Assembly: GCF_045032955.1 (NCBI RefSeq)
Contig: NZ_JBJFZU010000010.1
Span: forward strand, 1 to 64,000
Direction: 5' to 3'
DNA from: Ornithinicoccus sp045032955
GTDB taxonomy: Bacteria; Actinomycetota; Actinomycetes; Actinomycetales; Dermatophilaceae
Length of the DNA: 64,000 nucleotides
In this document: piece after piece, positions 33,259 through 41,890 of the stretch
Layout of the letters: every line of letters begins with the position of its first letter
Position numbering within the stretch: position 1 is the stretch's first letter
Made by a program: the position numbers and the translations under genes
Notes under the pieces: generated by a model
What the model was told of the DNA's origin: nothing
Database searches by the model: none
Seen by the model: the letters and a program-made list of their open reading frames with translations, nothing else

Positions 33259-34122
33259 ATGATCCACACGCTCAACGCCCTGGTCGACCTCGTCGATCGA
33301 GACCTCGGCGAGACGATCGACGTCGCGGCCTTCGCCCGGCGGCACGGGACCACCGAGTACCACCTGCGCCGGATGTTCTCGGCGCTGGCCCGGATGCCGC
33401 TCTCGGAGTACGTGCGCCGCCGCCGGATGACCCTCGCCGGCGCGGAGCTGGCGCGCGGTGCGCCGAACCTGCTGGACGTCGCGGTGCAGCACGGCTACGG
33501 CTCGGCCGAGACGTTCGGGCGGGCCTTCCGGTCGGTGCACGGCACCGCCCCGGCCGACGTGCGGCGACACGGTGGTCCGCTCAGCACCCAACCTATGCTC
33601 AGGTTCCGCCTGAGCGTCGAAGGGAGTACCCCGATGGACGTCACCATCACCCACCGCCCGGAGCTCGTGCTCGTCGGGCACGCCACCCAGGTCCCGCTCC
33701 TGCACGAGGGGGTGAACCCGCAGATCCAGGAGCACATCGCCTCGATGCCGCCGCAGGAGCACACCCGCCTGAAGGAGCTCGGCGACACCGACCCCACAGG
33801 CATCCTCGCGGTCACCGCGGAGGTGCAGCCGGACGCGCCCGAGGGGTCGCTGCTCACCTACCTGCACGGGGTCGCGCTCGCGACCACCACCCCGGTGCCG
33901 GAGGACCTGGACGTCATCAGGGCGGACGCCGGGAGCTGGGCGGTCTTCGGCTCCCGGGGCCCGTTCCCGGAGACCCTCCAGCAGCTCTGGGCGGCCACCG
34001 CGACGGACTGGTTCCCCTCCAACCCGTGGCGGCTGCGCCCCGGACCCTCGATCGTGCGCTACCTCGAGCTCACCGAGACCTCGGCCACCTGCGAGCTCTG
34101 GCTGCCCGTCGAGCAGTCCTGA
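33259..34122 (+). CDS. AraC-type regulator with GyrI-like effector domain
   Basis: A 287-aa regulator of the Rob/SoxS-like layout with the HTH first: two HTH motifs within residues 1-105 (ETIDVAAFARRHGTTEYHLRRMF; LLDVAVQHGYGSAETFGRAFRSVHG, both quoted in part), then a GyrI-like small-molecule-binding domain (about 128-287, ending CELWLPVEQS). Such proteins respond to hydrophobic drugs or solvents. A strong Shine-Dalgarno (AGGAGG, 33248-33253) fixes the ATG. The upstream frame, open to 32083, is antisense to the peptidase gene and is rejected. Confidence 0.87.
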   Translation: MIHTLNALVDLVDRDLGETIDVAAFARRHGTTEYHLRRMFSALARMPLSEYVRRRRMTLAGAELARGAPNLLDVAVQHGYGSAETFGRAFRSVHGTAPADVRRHGGPLSTQPMLRFRLSVEGSTPMDVTITHRPELVLVGHATQVPLLHEGVNPQIQEHIASMPPQEHTRLKELGDTDPTGILAVTAEVQPDAPEGSLLTYLHGVALATTTPVPEDLDVIRADAGSWAVFGSRGPFPETLQQLWAATATDWFPSNPWRLRPGPSIVRYLELTETSATCELWLPVEQS

Positions 34123-34137
34123 GGTCGGCCGACCCGG

Positions 34138-34157
34138 GCGCCGGGGGGAGCCGGCGC
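34138..34157. terminator. Hairpin between convergent AraC-type gene and arfB
   Basis: GCGCCGG-N6-CCGGCGC, a 7-bp stem in the 56-bp gap between stop codons. Likely bidirectional terminator. Confidence 0.5.
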
Positions 34158-34178
34158 GCCGGATCAACCGGCCCCGTC

Positions 34179-34619
34179 TCACTCCGCGCCGGGACGCCGC
34201 CGCTGCTGCTTCACCTGGGAGCGTCGCGACTTCGCCTCGCTGCGACGCCGCTGCGACCCCCGGGTGGGGCGGGTGGGCCGGCGTACGGTCGGGGGGACCA
34301 CCGCCTCACGCAGGAGGTCCGCCAGCCGGCGGCGGGCGGCCGCGCGGTTGCGCACCTGGGTGCGGTGCTCGCTGGCGCTGATGGTGAGCACGGTGCCGGA
34401 CAGCCGTGCGGCCAGCCGGGCGAGGACCCGGGGCCTCAGGTCTTCGCTCAACGACGTCGTCGTGCCAAGGTCCAGGCTGAGCTGGACCCGTGAGTCGGCG
34501 GTGTTGACCCCTTGTCCACCCGGCCCGGAGGAACGGGAGAACTGCTCGACCAGCTCGCCGGCCGGCACCCGCAGGCCACCTGGGGCCCCGGGGCCCGGGG
34601 GCACGGTGAGGTCGTCCAC
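34179..34619 (-). CDS. arfB: Alternative ribosome-rescue peptidyl-tRNA hydrolase ArfB
   Basis: A 146-aa class I release-factor-like protein that frees stalled ribosomes. The GGQ motif sits at 34-36 in SSGPGGQGVNTADSRVQL; the basic C-terminal tail (RRRLADLLREA to SRRSQVKQQRRRPG) is the part that enters the empty mRNA channel. The GTG at 34619 is chosen because CAGAAT lies 6 nt upstream and the frame before it has no homology. About ten residues longer than E. coli YaeJ. Confidence 0.9.
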   Translation of the reverse strand: MDDLTVPPGPGAPGGLRVPAGELVEQFSRSSGPGGQGVNTADSRVQLSLDLGTTTSLSEDLRPRVLARLAARLSGTVLTISASEHRTQVRNRAAARRRLADLLREAVVPPTVRRPTRPTRGSQRRRSEAKSRRSQVKQQRRRPGAE

Positions 34620-34678
34620 GCGGTCATTCTGCCGCAGCGCGGGAGCGCTGGCGTCGACCGTGCACGAGAGCGCTGACG

Positions 34679-35125
34679 TCAGCCGGAGGCGGGCCTGGAG
34701 GGGGACAGCGGGCGTGTCCAGATCCAGGCCATCAGCGCAGCCATCACCCCGATCGGGACGAGGAACCACCAGGTCAACCAGATCGAGCCGAAGAGCCCTT
34801 CGAGGGAGCGCGGCGCCGAGGGCTCAAGCGCCACCATCAGCAGGAGCACCAGCAGGGCGCTGCCCACCAGGGGCGGGGCCAGGCCGGCGCTGATCACCGT
34901 GCGTCGACGACTCAGCCGCCGGTCCAGAGGTCGGCGGCGTAGCAGCCGCACAGCGAGCCACGCGCAGCCGACGCCGACGACCCACTGGACGAGCAGGTGC
35001 CAGGGCCCCGGAGCGATGACGTAGGTCAGCAGGCTGGCCGCGCTGGTGCCGAGCAGGAGGCCGAAGGAACCGGCGGTCGTCGCGTGCAGCAGACGAGCCG
35101 GTCCGGAGGAGTCGGACCGGCTCAC
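34679..35125 (-). CDS. Hypothetical four-helix membrane protein
   Basis: A 148-aa protein with four predicted transmembrane helices (about 16-37, 43-63, 81-103, 117-139) and short basic loops (RRRPLDRRLSRRR between helices 2 and 3). I do not recognise the family. The GTG start overlaps the stop of a 40-codon ORF (GTGA) upstream, so translation is coupled to it. A partner or immunity role for that small ORF is conceivable but unsupported. Confidence 0.65.
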   Translation of the reverse strand: MSRSDSSGPARLLHATTAGSFGLLLGTSAASLLTYVIAPGPWHLLVQWVVGVGCAWLAVRLLRRRPLDRRLSRRRTVISAGLAPPLVGSALLVLLLMVALEPSAPRSLEGLFGSIWLTWWFLVPIGVMAALMAWIWTRPLSPSRPASG

Positions 35126-35244
35126 TCCGGCTCCCCGAGGATGGCGATCCCGTCGATCCGGGCACTGCCGATCCGCTGACCAGCCTGGGACAGGGTGTGC
35201 GCACCCCCGGTCATCGATGCAGGGTCTCCGCCGACGAATGCCAT
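35122..35244 (-). CDS. Tiny T7SS/WXG-like ORF coupled to a membrane protein
   Basis: A 40-codon ORF starting ATG with AGGGAG 7-8 nt upstream. The product, MAFVGGDPASMTGGAHTLSQ followed by AGQRIGSARIDG, resembles the very N-terminus of WXG100-like or LXG-type proteins (GDP-x-x-M...A..L...A..I), but stops after 40 residues. It may be a small functional peptide, or the truncated head of a former secreted effector. Its TGA overlaps the GTG of the membrane-protein gene. Too short for confident coding statistics, but the ribosome site and 4-nt overlap favour a gene. Confidence 0.5.
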   Translation of the reverse strand: MAFVGGDPASMTGGAHTLSQAGQRIGSARIDGIAILGEPE

Positions 35245-35321
35245 GACGTGCTCCCTGCCTCAGGCCCGGGCCGTTGCTCGGGCTCCCCTTGGTGCACACC
35301 GTAGCGACCCGTTCACGAAAA

Positions 35322-35358
35322 CACGGCTACCCCCGGCCTGGGGCCGGGGGTAGCCGTG
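35322..35358 (-). terminator. Intrinsic terminator after the CsbD gene
   Basis: A perfect 17-bp stem (35342-35358 with 35322-35338, outer bases CACGGCTACC) and TGG loop, followed on the minus strand by GTTTTCG. It ends the Asp23 cluster transcript. Confidence 0.85.
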
Positions 35359-35374
35359 CAGCGGATCCTGACGC

Positions 35375-35548
35375 TCAGTTGCGGAAGGTGTCCTTGGTCT
35401 TCTCGACAGCCTGCTTGGCGTCGGCGGCCACCTGGTCCTGCTGGCCCTCGGCCTGCAGGCGCTCGTTGTCGGTGACCTTGCCGGCGGCCTCCTTGGCCTT
35501 GCCGGCCAGGTCCTGCGCGGTGTTCTTGGCCTTGTCGGCGAACGACAT
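35375..35548 (-). CDS. CsbD-family stress protein
   Basis: A 57-aa helical, highly charged protein of the CsbD family: MSFADKAKNTAQDLAGKAKE, then AGKVTDNERLQAEGQQDQ and KTKDTFRN. CsbD-like proteins belong to general-stress regulons; the molecular role is unknown. GAAGGAG precedes the ATG. It is the last gene of the Asp23 cluster, separated from amaP by a hairpin at 35586-35611 and followed by a strong terminator. Confidence 0.9.
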   Translation of the reverse strand: MSFADKAKNTAQDLAGKAKEAAGKVTDNERLQAEGQQDQVAADAKQAVEKTKDTFRN

Positions 35549-35585
35549 GTCTTTCTCCTTCTCGTGATGATGCTGTTTTCTCGGG

Positions 35586-35611
35586 ACGTGGGTGCGCTGT
35601 CGCACCCACGT
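35586..35611 (-). terminator. Hairpin between amaP and csbD
   Basis: ACGTGGGTGCG and its complement form a perfect 11-bp stem with a 4-nt loop, 20 bp after the amaP stop. No T-tract; probably a partial terminator or mRNA-processing barrier that sets csbD apart from the genes upstream. Confidence 0.6.
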
Positions 35612-35631
35612 GGCTGTGCTGTGCGCGGGGG

Positions 35632-36216
35632 CTACTGCACCCGCGCGGAGGTGGTCCGCTGCAGCGGGCGGCGCCGGGGAGCATCGACCATCAGCTGCAG
35701 CCGCACGTCGGTGTCCGGGAGGGCCCGTCGCAGGTCCTCGGCGCACTGCGCCGCGGCCCGCTGGATGTCGGGTCCCCGTGCTCCGGGTGCCAGGTCGGCG
35801 CGGACCTGCAGGACCGGGTGGGTCGGCGTGCCCGCGGTGCGGGTACGGACGTGGTCCAACGGGGCCAGCATGGTGAGCTGGTCACCGACCGCGCCGGCGA
35901 GGCTGGACAGGTCCACCCGGAGGCGGCCGTCGGCCCGGCTCTCACCCATGCCCAGCTCCTCGACCGAGGGGCGCGCCAGGTGCAGCACCAGCCACACCAG
36001 GCCGAGGATCCCCAGCACGAGCCCTGCACCGGCTACGGCCCACGGCCACCAGGGCGCCTCGGTGAACGACCCTGCGCCGCCCAGGGACACCTCGTCCGGG
36101 TAGGCGTCGGAGACCAGCCTGAAGCGCCAGTCCAGCGCCAGCAGGCCGGCGGCCAGCAGGGCGAGGCCGAGGATCAGGACCACGGTGCGGTCGAGGGCGG
36201 CGAGTCGGCGGCTCAT
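35632..36216 (-). CDS. amaP: Alkaline-shock membrane anchor protein AmaP
   Basis: A 194-aa AmaP-like protein with two N-terminal transmembrane helices (about 12-30 and 57-80) and a cytoplasmic domain that repeats an Asp23-like fold (RLRVDLSSLAGAVGDQL to LQLMVDAP). In Staphylococcus AmaP tethers Asp23 to the membrane. Overlaps the DUF6286 stop by 4 nt; the clustered Asp23 paralogues are its expected partners. Confidence 0.8.
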   Translation of the reverse strand: MSRRLAALDRTVVLILGLALLAAGLLALDWRFRLVSDAYPDEVSLGGAGSFTEAPWWPWAVAGAGLVLGILGLVWLVLHLARPSVEELGMGESRADGRLRVDLSSLAGAVGDQLTMLAPLDHVRTRTAGTPTHPVLQVRADLAPGARGPDIQRAAAQCAEDLRRALPDTDVRLQLMVDAPRRRPLQRTTSARVQ

Positions 36217-36737
36217 CGGGTGGGCTCCTTCACGGTGATGTCGACCCGGGGCTGTGCCAGGCCGTCCAGACGGTCGGTCACCGTGCGGGTGACCTCCTCG
36301 GCCAGGCCGTCACGGTTGCCAGTGGAAGGGGTGCGCACCTGCAGCCTGACCTTCGAACGGGTGGTCTGGACCCGCTCCACCGCGGACACGCCACGGGTGC
36401 GCTCCGCAGCCTCACGGGCCAGGTGGGTGAGCGCCGCCGGTGAGGTCCAGACGTCGGCGTCACCCGGTGCCCGACGGTGCGTGCGGGACGCGGGCCGCAG
36501 GGCGACCAGCAGCAGGACCAGTCCCAGCAGCAGGGCCACGACCGCGATGGCCAGCGCCCGCGGGTCGGCGGTCACGGTCGCCGAGGCGGTGAGTGCCGGG
36601 GTGAGCCAGGGGGAACCGCCGACCCAGCCCTGGATCACCAGGAGCTCACGGACGGACAGGACTCCCAGGACGACCAGGCCGAGGGCCAGCAGCAGGGCCG
36701 GCCAGATGGCGGCGGGTCGTCGACGTGGGGTTCTCAC
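36213..36737 (-). CDS. DUF6286 membrane protein of the Asp23 cluster
   Basis: A 174-aa protein with two transmembrane helices (about 11-33 and 60-82) separated by an outside loop, then a cytoplasmic alpha/beta domain (VERVQTTRSKVRLQVRTPST to RVDITVKEP) that resembles Asp23. DUF6286 proteins occur in actinobacterial Asp23 operons; function unknown. 4-nt overlaps with both neighbours. Confidence 0.75.
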   Translation of the reverse strand: MRTPRRRPAAIWPALLLALGLVVLGVLSVRELLVIQGWVGGSPWLTPALTASATVTADPRALAIAVVALLLGLVLLLVALRPASRTHRRAPGDADVWTSPAALTHLAREAAERTRGVSAVERVQTTRSKVRLQVRTPSTGNRDGLAEEVTRTVTDRLDGLAQPRVDITVKEPTR

Positions 36738-37114
36738 TGGACCTTCCTTCCTCGTGCGTCGTCACCGGGGGTGACGGCGCGGATCTGTACGTCGACGGTG
36801 TGCACGTCGACCCCGGTCAGGCGTGGTGTCTGCTCCAGGACGGTGTCCCGGACGCGGGCCGCCACACCGGTGAGGTCGCACGGCCAGAGGGCGTCCACGG
36901 TGAGCTGCACGGTGGCGCTGCCCCCGGTCATCCGGACATCCGCGTGCGGGCTGCTGAGCCCGCGCAGCGAGTCGAGGGTGCCGGTCCTGACGGTCACGCC
37001 GGGCACGGTCCGGGCGGTCTGCTCGACCACCTTGCGCACCACCCGGTGGGCGACGCTGAGGGTTCCGGCGGCCCCATCCTGCTCGGGAGGGCGCGCCGGG
37101 GTGGTCTCAGCCAC
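36734..37114 (-). CDS. Asp23/Gls24-family protein
   Basis: A 126-aa cytoplasmic protein with the Asp23 pattern: VVRKVVEQTARTVPGV, then SADVR-like ADVRMTGGSATVQLTVDA and VDVHTVDVQIRAV. Asp23-family proteins coat the inner membrane face under envelope stress. Smaller than staphylococcal Asp23, as usual in actinobacteria. Overlaps both flanking genes. Confidence 0.82.
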   Translation of the reverse strand: MAETTPARPPEQDGAAGTLSVAHRVVRKVVEQTARTVPGVTVRTGTLDSLRGLSSPHADVRMTGGSATVQLTVDALWPCDLTGVAARVRDTVLEQTPRLTGVDVHTVDVQIRAVTPGDDARGRKVQ

Positions 37115-37283
37115 GACGCCCGCGCAGGGCGGCGGTCAGGTCGACCTCGCCGGAGAGCTGGCCGGCGACCGCATACCCCACCCCGCCCAGCACCAGGGCC
37201 AGCAGGAAGCCGCCGAGCCCGCCGAGGATGCCGATGAGGGCGAGCAGGAGACCGACCAGGAGGCCGGTGGTGGCAGTGTTCAT
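37107..37283 (-). CDS. Small DUF2273-like membrane protein
   Basis: A 58-aa protein with one long or two short hydrophobic helices (GLLVGLLLALIGILGGLGGF, LALVLGGVGYAVAGQL) and a basic end RGRRG. It matches the small membrane proteins found in Asp23 operons. CTGAAGGAG before the ATG is also where the upstream J-like gene ends. Overlaps the next Asp23 gene by 8 nt. Confidence 0.75.
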   Translation of the reverse strand: MNTATTGLLVGLLLALIGILGGLGGFLLALVLGGVGYAVAGQLSGEVDLTAALRGRRG

Positions 37284-37294
37284 GTGAATCTCCT

Positions 37295-37573
37295 TCAGGA
37301 CAGGTTCCCGAAGCGTCGGGAACCGGGTAGATGGGTGGGGAAGGCGGCGCGGAGGCTGCGGGCGCGGGCGGCGGCGGACCGCCACCAGCCCTTGAGCCGG
37401 CCGGCCGGGGAACGGTGCACGGTGGGCGCTGACGTCCCCGTGCCGGTGGTCCGGTCCTCCAGCTCGCGCAGGAGGTCCAGGTAGACCTGGGTGGACCCGC
37501 CCCGGTCGGGGTGGTGCTCACGGGCGATCCGTCGCCGGGCGCTGCGCAGGTCCTCGTCCACGAGGGGGCTCAC
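37295..37573 (-). CDS. J-domain-like protein (HPD motif) in the Asp23 cluster
   Basis: A 92-aa protein starting at GTG. Residues 6-45 read as helix II, loop and helix III of a J-domain: DLRSARRRIAREHHPDRGGS with the diagnostic HPD at 21-23, then VYLDLLRELEDR. Helix I is missing. The C-terminal half is basic (GRLKGWWRSAAARARSLRAAF). HPD stimulates DnaK ATPase in true J-proteins, so it may bring DnaK to the Asp23 layer; inference. GTGA overlap with the gene before it. Confidence 0.6.
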   Translation of the reverse strand: MSPLVDEDLRSARRRIAREHHPDRGGSTQVYLDLLRELEDRTTGTGTSAPTVHRSPAGRLKGWWRSAAARARSLRAAFPTHLPGSRRFGNLS

Positions 37574-37866
37574 GCCTCCGCGGGGCCGGCGACGTCCTCC
37601 ACGACGACGTCGACCGGGCCGGTGACCAGGGCGCGCGCGGCGGCGCGCACCCTGTCCGTGGTGGTGTCCACCGGGGCGGCCCAGTCCAGGACGACGTGCA
37701 CCTCGCACCCGTCCTGGTCCAGCCGCACCCCCGGCACCCGGCGGCCCGGCAGGTAGGTGCCGATCTCGCCCATCACCCCGGGGTGCAGGTCGTGCACCCC
37801 GGTGACGGCGAGGACGCGCTCGGCGACGAGCTCGGCCAGAGCCGGCTCAGGGGTCTCACTCGACAC
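37570..37866 (-). CDS. Short Asp23-like protein
   Basis: A 98-aa protein with a compact Asp23-type fold: LVAERVLAVTGVHDLHPGV, then GCEVHVVLDW and VDVVVEDVAGP. It keeps the V-x-G-V-x-D-L core also present in its upstream neighbour. GTG start; overlaps the preceding Asp23 gene by 11 nt and the J-like gene by 4 nt. Probably a paralogue arising by local duplication. Confidence 0.68.
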   Translation of the reverse strand: MSSETPEPALAELVAERVLAVTGVHDLHPGVMGEIGTYLPGRRVPGVRLDQDGCEVHVVLDWAAPVDTTTDRVRAAARALVTGPVDVVVEDVAGPAEA

Positions 37867-38314
37867 GGCTCTCCCGCGCCTCGGCGTCGTCGTCGTCCTC
37901 GCCGGGGAGGAAGACGTCGTGCACGCTGATGTTCACCTCGGTCACCTCGAGCCCGGTCATCCGCTCGACCGAGGACGTGACGTTGCTGCGCACGCCGGCG
38001 GCGAGGTCCGCGATGGACACGCCGTACTCGGTGACGAGGTCGATGTCGATCGCCGTCTGGCGCTCGCCGACCTCGACGGCCACGCCCTGGCTCATGTTGG
38101 TGCGGGAGCCGGGGATGCGGCCACGGACGGCCCCGACGGCGCGGGCGGCGCCGCCACCCAGGTCGTGCACGCCGCTGACCTCACGGGCGGCGATCCCGGC
38201 GATCTTGGACACCACGGTGTCCGCGATCGAGGTGCGGCCCTGGTCGGTCACCAGCGGACCGTTGGCCTCCTGGCGGGCGACCTCGGTGGTGGTGGACTGC
38301 TTCTGCTCGGTCAT
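37856..38314 (-). CDS. Asp23/Gls24-family envelope stress protein
   Basis: A 152-aa protein, the best Asp23 match here: IADTVVSKIAGIAAREVSGV, HDLGGG, GVAVEVGERQTAIDIDLVTEYG (quoted in part), ADLAAGVRSNVTSSVERMTGLEVTEVNI (quoted in part) and VHDVFLPGE. First gene of the seven-to-eight-gene minus-strand cluster. The ATG at 38314 has GAGAGGTAGAG upstream; the longer frame to 38401 is not conserved. Its promoter shares a 134-bp gap with the divergent sigma gene. Confidence 0.87.
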   Translation of the reverse strand: MTEQKQSTTTEVARQEANGPLVTDQGRTSIADTVVSKIAGIAAREVSGVHDLGGGAARAVGAVRGRIPGSRTNMSQGVAVEVGERQTAIDIDLVTEYGVSIADLAAGVRSNVTSSVERMTGLEVTEVNISVHDVFLPGEDDDDAEARESRVE

Positions 38315-38448
38315 CTCTACCTCTCTCGTTGTATGTGCTGACACTTCGTAGTCGTGGGTCGCACCGGATTCGTCACGCAGAACCCGTGTGACATGCATCA
38401 CTTCGTCGACCGGGGCGTCCGGTGCGGTCGGGGGCGCATGATGGCCGG

Positions 38449-39054
38449 GTGAGAGTCTCTGCGGACGCGGTCGCCGGTGAGCCGGCCGCGGTCGACCCGC
38501 CGGTCGCGGACGGGGCGCCCTCGGACGGCACGCTGGTCCGGGCCGCCAGGCTGGGTGACCAGGGCGCCTACCGGGTCATCGTGGACCGCTACGGACCCGG
38601 GATGTTCCGGTATGCACGGAGCCTGGTGGCCGAGCCCCAGGACGCGGGCGACGTGGTCCAGGAGGCCTTCGTGTCGGCCTGGAAGGGCCTGCCCAGCTTC
38701 CGGGGGGACTCCTCGCTCAAGACCTGGCTCTACCGGCTCGTGCACCGGCGTGCGATGGACCACCACCGCGCCCGGCGCCCGGTGCCGGTCGAGGACGAGC
38801 ACTTCGCCGACCTGGTGGCCGACCCGGGCGGCGACCCGGAACGGCAGGCCGAGGGGCAGGAGCTGCTGGCCGACCTGCGTCGTGAGCTCGCCCAGCTGCC
38901 CGAGCTGCAGCGCGCCTGCTGGCTGCTGCGTGAGGTGGAGGGTATGCAGTACCAGGAGATCGCGGACACCCTGGGTGTTCCGGTCGGTAGCGTGAGGGGT
39001 CACCTGCACCGAGGACGAACCAGGCTCGCCGAGAGGATGTCGCGATGGCGCTAG
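38449..39054 (+). CDS. ECF-type RNA polymerase sigma factor
   Basis: A 201-aa group IV sigma factor. Region 2 (about 35-105) includes YRYARSLV-like FRYARSLVAEPQDAGDVVQEAFVSAW (quoted in part) and KTWLYRLVHRRAMD; region 4 (about 140-195) includes LRRELAQLPELQRACWLLREVEG (quoted in part), YQEIADTLGVPVGSVRGHLHRGR (quoted in part). The GTG at 38449 is chosen because CATGAT lies 6 nt upstream. No anti-sigma with a zinc motif follows; an Asp23-like gene overlaps its end by 10 nt. It likely controls this stress cluster. Confidence 0.9.
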   Translation: MRVSADAVAGEPAAVDPPVADGAPSDGTLVRAARLGDQGAYRVIVDRYGPGMFRYARSLVAEPQDAGDVVQEAFVSAWKGLPSFRGDSSLKTWLYRLVHRRAMDHHRARRPVPVEDEHFADLVADPGGDPERQAEGQELLADLRRELAQLPELQRACWLLREVEGMQYQEIADTLGVPVGSVRGHLHRGRTRLAERMSRWR

Positions 39055-39518
39055 GAACCCCCGACCCGCTGGAGCGGGCCCGGAGGCAGCTGCGCGAGGA
39101 CGCGGAGCAGCCGCAGTGGCTCGACCTGTCGGACGCGATCATGGCCCGGGTCCGCGGGATCTCGTGGCCCGCGGCCCGGATCCTGACCGTCGACGCCGAG
39201 GGCGAGGACCTGCGCGACGAGCACGGATCCCGGACCTACGTCTCGGGCAGGGTGGTCCGCGACGCGCTGCGGCGTGCCCTGACCACGGCCACGGTGGAGC
39301 CGCGGGGCATCGAGCTCGACGTCGAGGACGACCTCCTGGTGCACCTCGACCTGGAGCTGGTGGCCACCTACGCCCAGGACCTGCAGCAGGTGGGTGTCTG
39401 GGCGCGCGTCGAGGCGGTCCGGGTCCTGGCCCAGCACCTGGGGGAGCGTCCGGGCTTCGACCCGGACACCGACCTCACCGTCACCATCACCGACCTGCAC
39501 GAGCACGAGGCCTCCTGA
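39045..39518 (+). CDS. Asp23-like protein coupled to the sigma factor
   Basis: A 157-aa protein in the place where an anti-sigma factor usually sits. The N-terminal 40 residues (LERARRQLREDAEQPQWLDL, quoted in part) are helical and might contact the sigma factor; residues 60-150 form an Asp23-type domain (TYVSGRVVRDALRRALTTAT, IELDVEDDLLVHLDLEL, VWARVEAVRVLAQHLGE). The ATG lies within the sigma gene. The last eight codons form one arm of a 28-bp inverted repeat. Confidence 0.72.
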   Translation: MALGTPDPLERARRQLREDAEQPQWLDLSDAIMARVRGISWPAARILTVDAEGEDLRDEHGSRTYVSGRVVRDALRRALTTATVEPRGIELDVEDDLLVHLDLELVATYAQDLQQVGVWARVEAVRVLAQHLGERPGFDPDTDLTVTITDLHEHEAS

Positions 39519-39552
39519 CCCCGAGGGGTCAGGAGGCCTCGTGCTCGTGCAG
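39495..39552. terminator. 28-bp perfect inverted repeat at the end of the sigma operon
   Basis: Arms 39495-39522 and 39525-39552 are exact reverse complements with a 2-nt centre (functionally a 4-6-nt loop). The left arm encodes the last residues of the Asp23-like protein and its stop; the right arm reaches to 21 bp from the icd stop. A strong bidirectional terminator, far longer than needed. Confidence 0.85.
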
Positions 39553-39573
39553 CGGTCAGCCGCAGGTCCTCGA

Positions 39574-41793
<2,220 letters not shown>

Positions 41794-41890
41794 GCGTCTC
41801 CCTGGATCTGGGCGGTCAAGGCGTTCCTGCCCGAGTCTACGGAAGCGGCACCGCTGGGGGAGCAGGCCCGGTGCTGCGGCGGGGGAGCCC

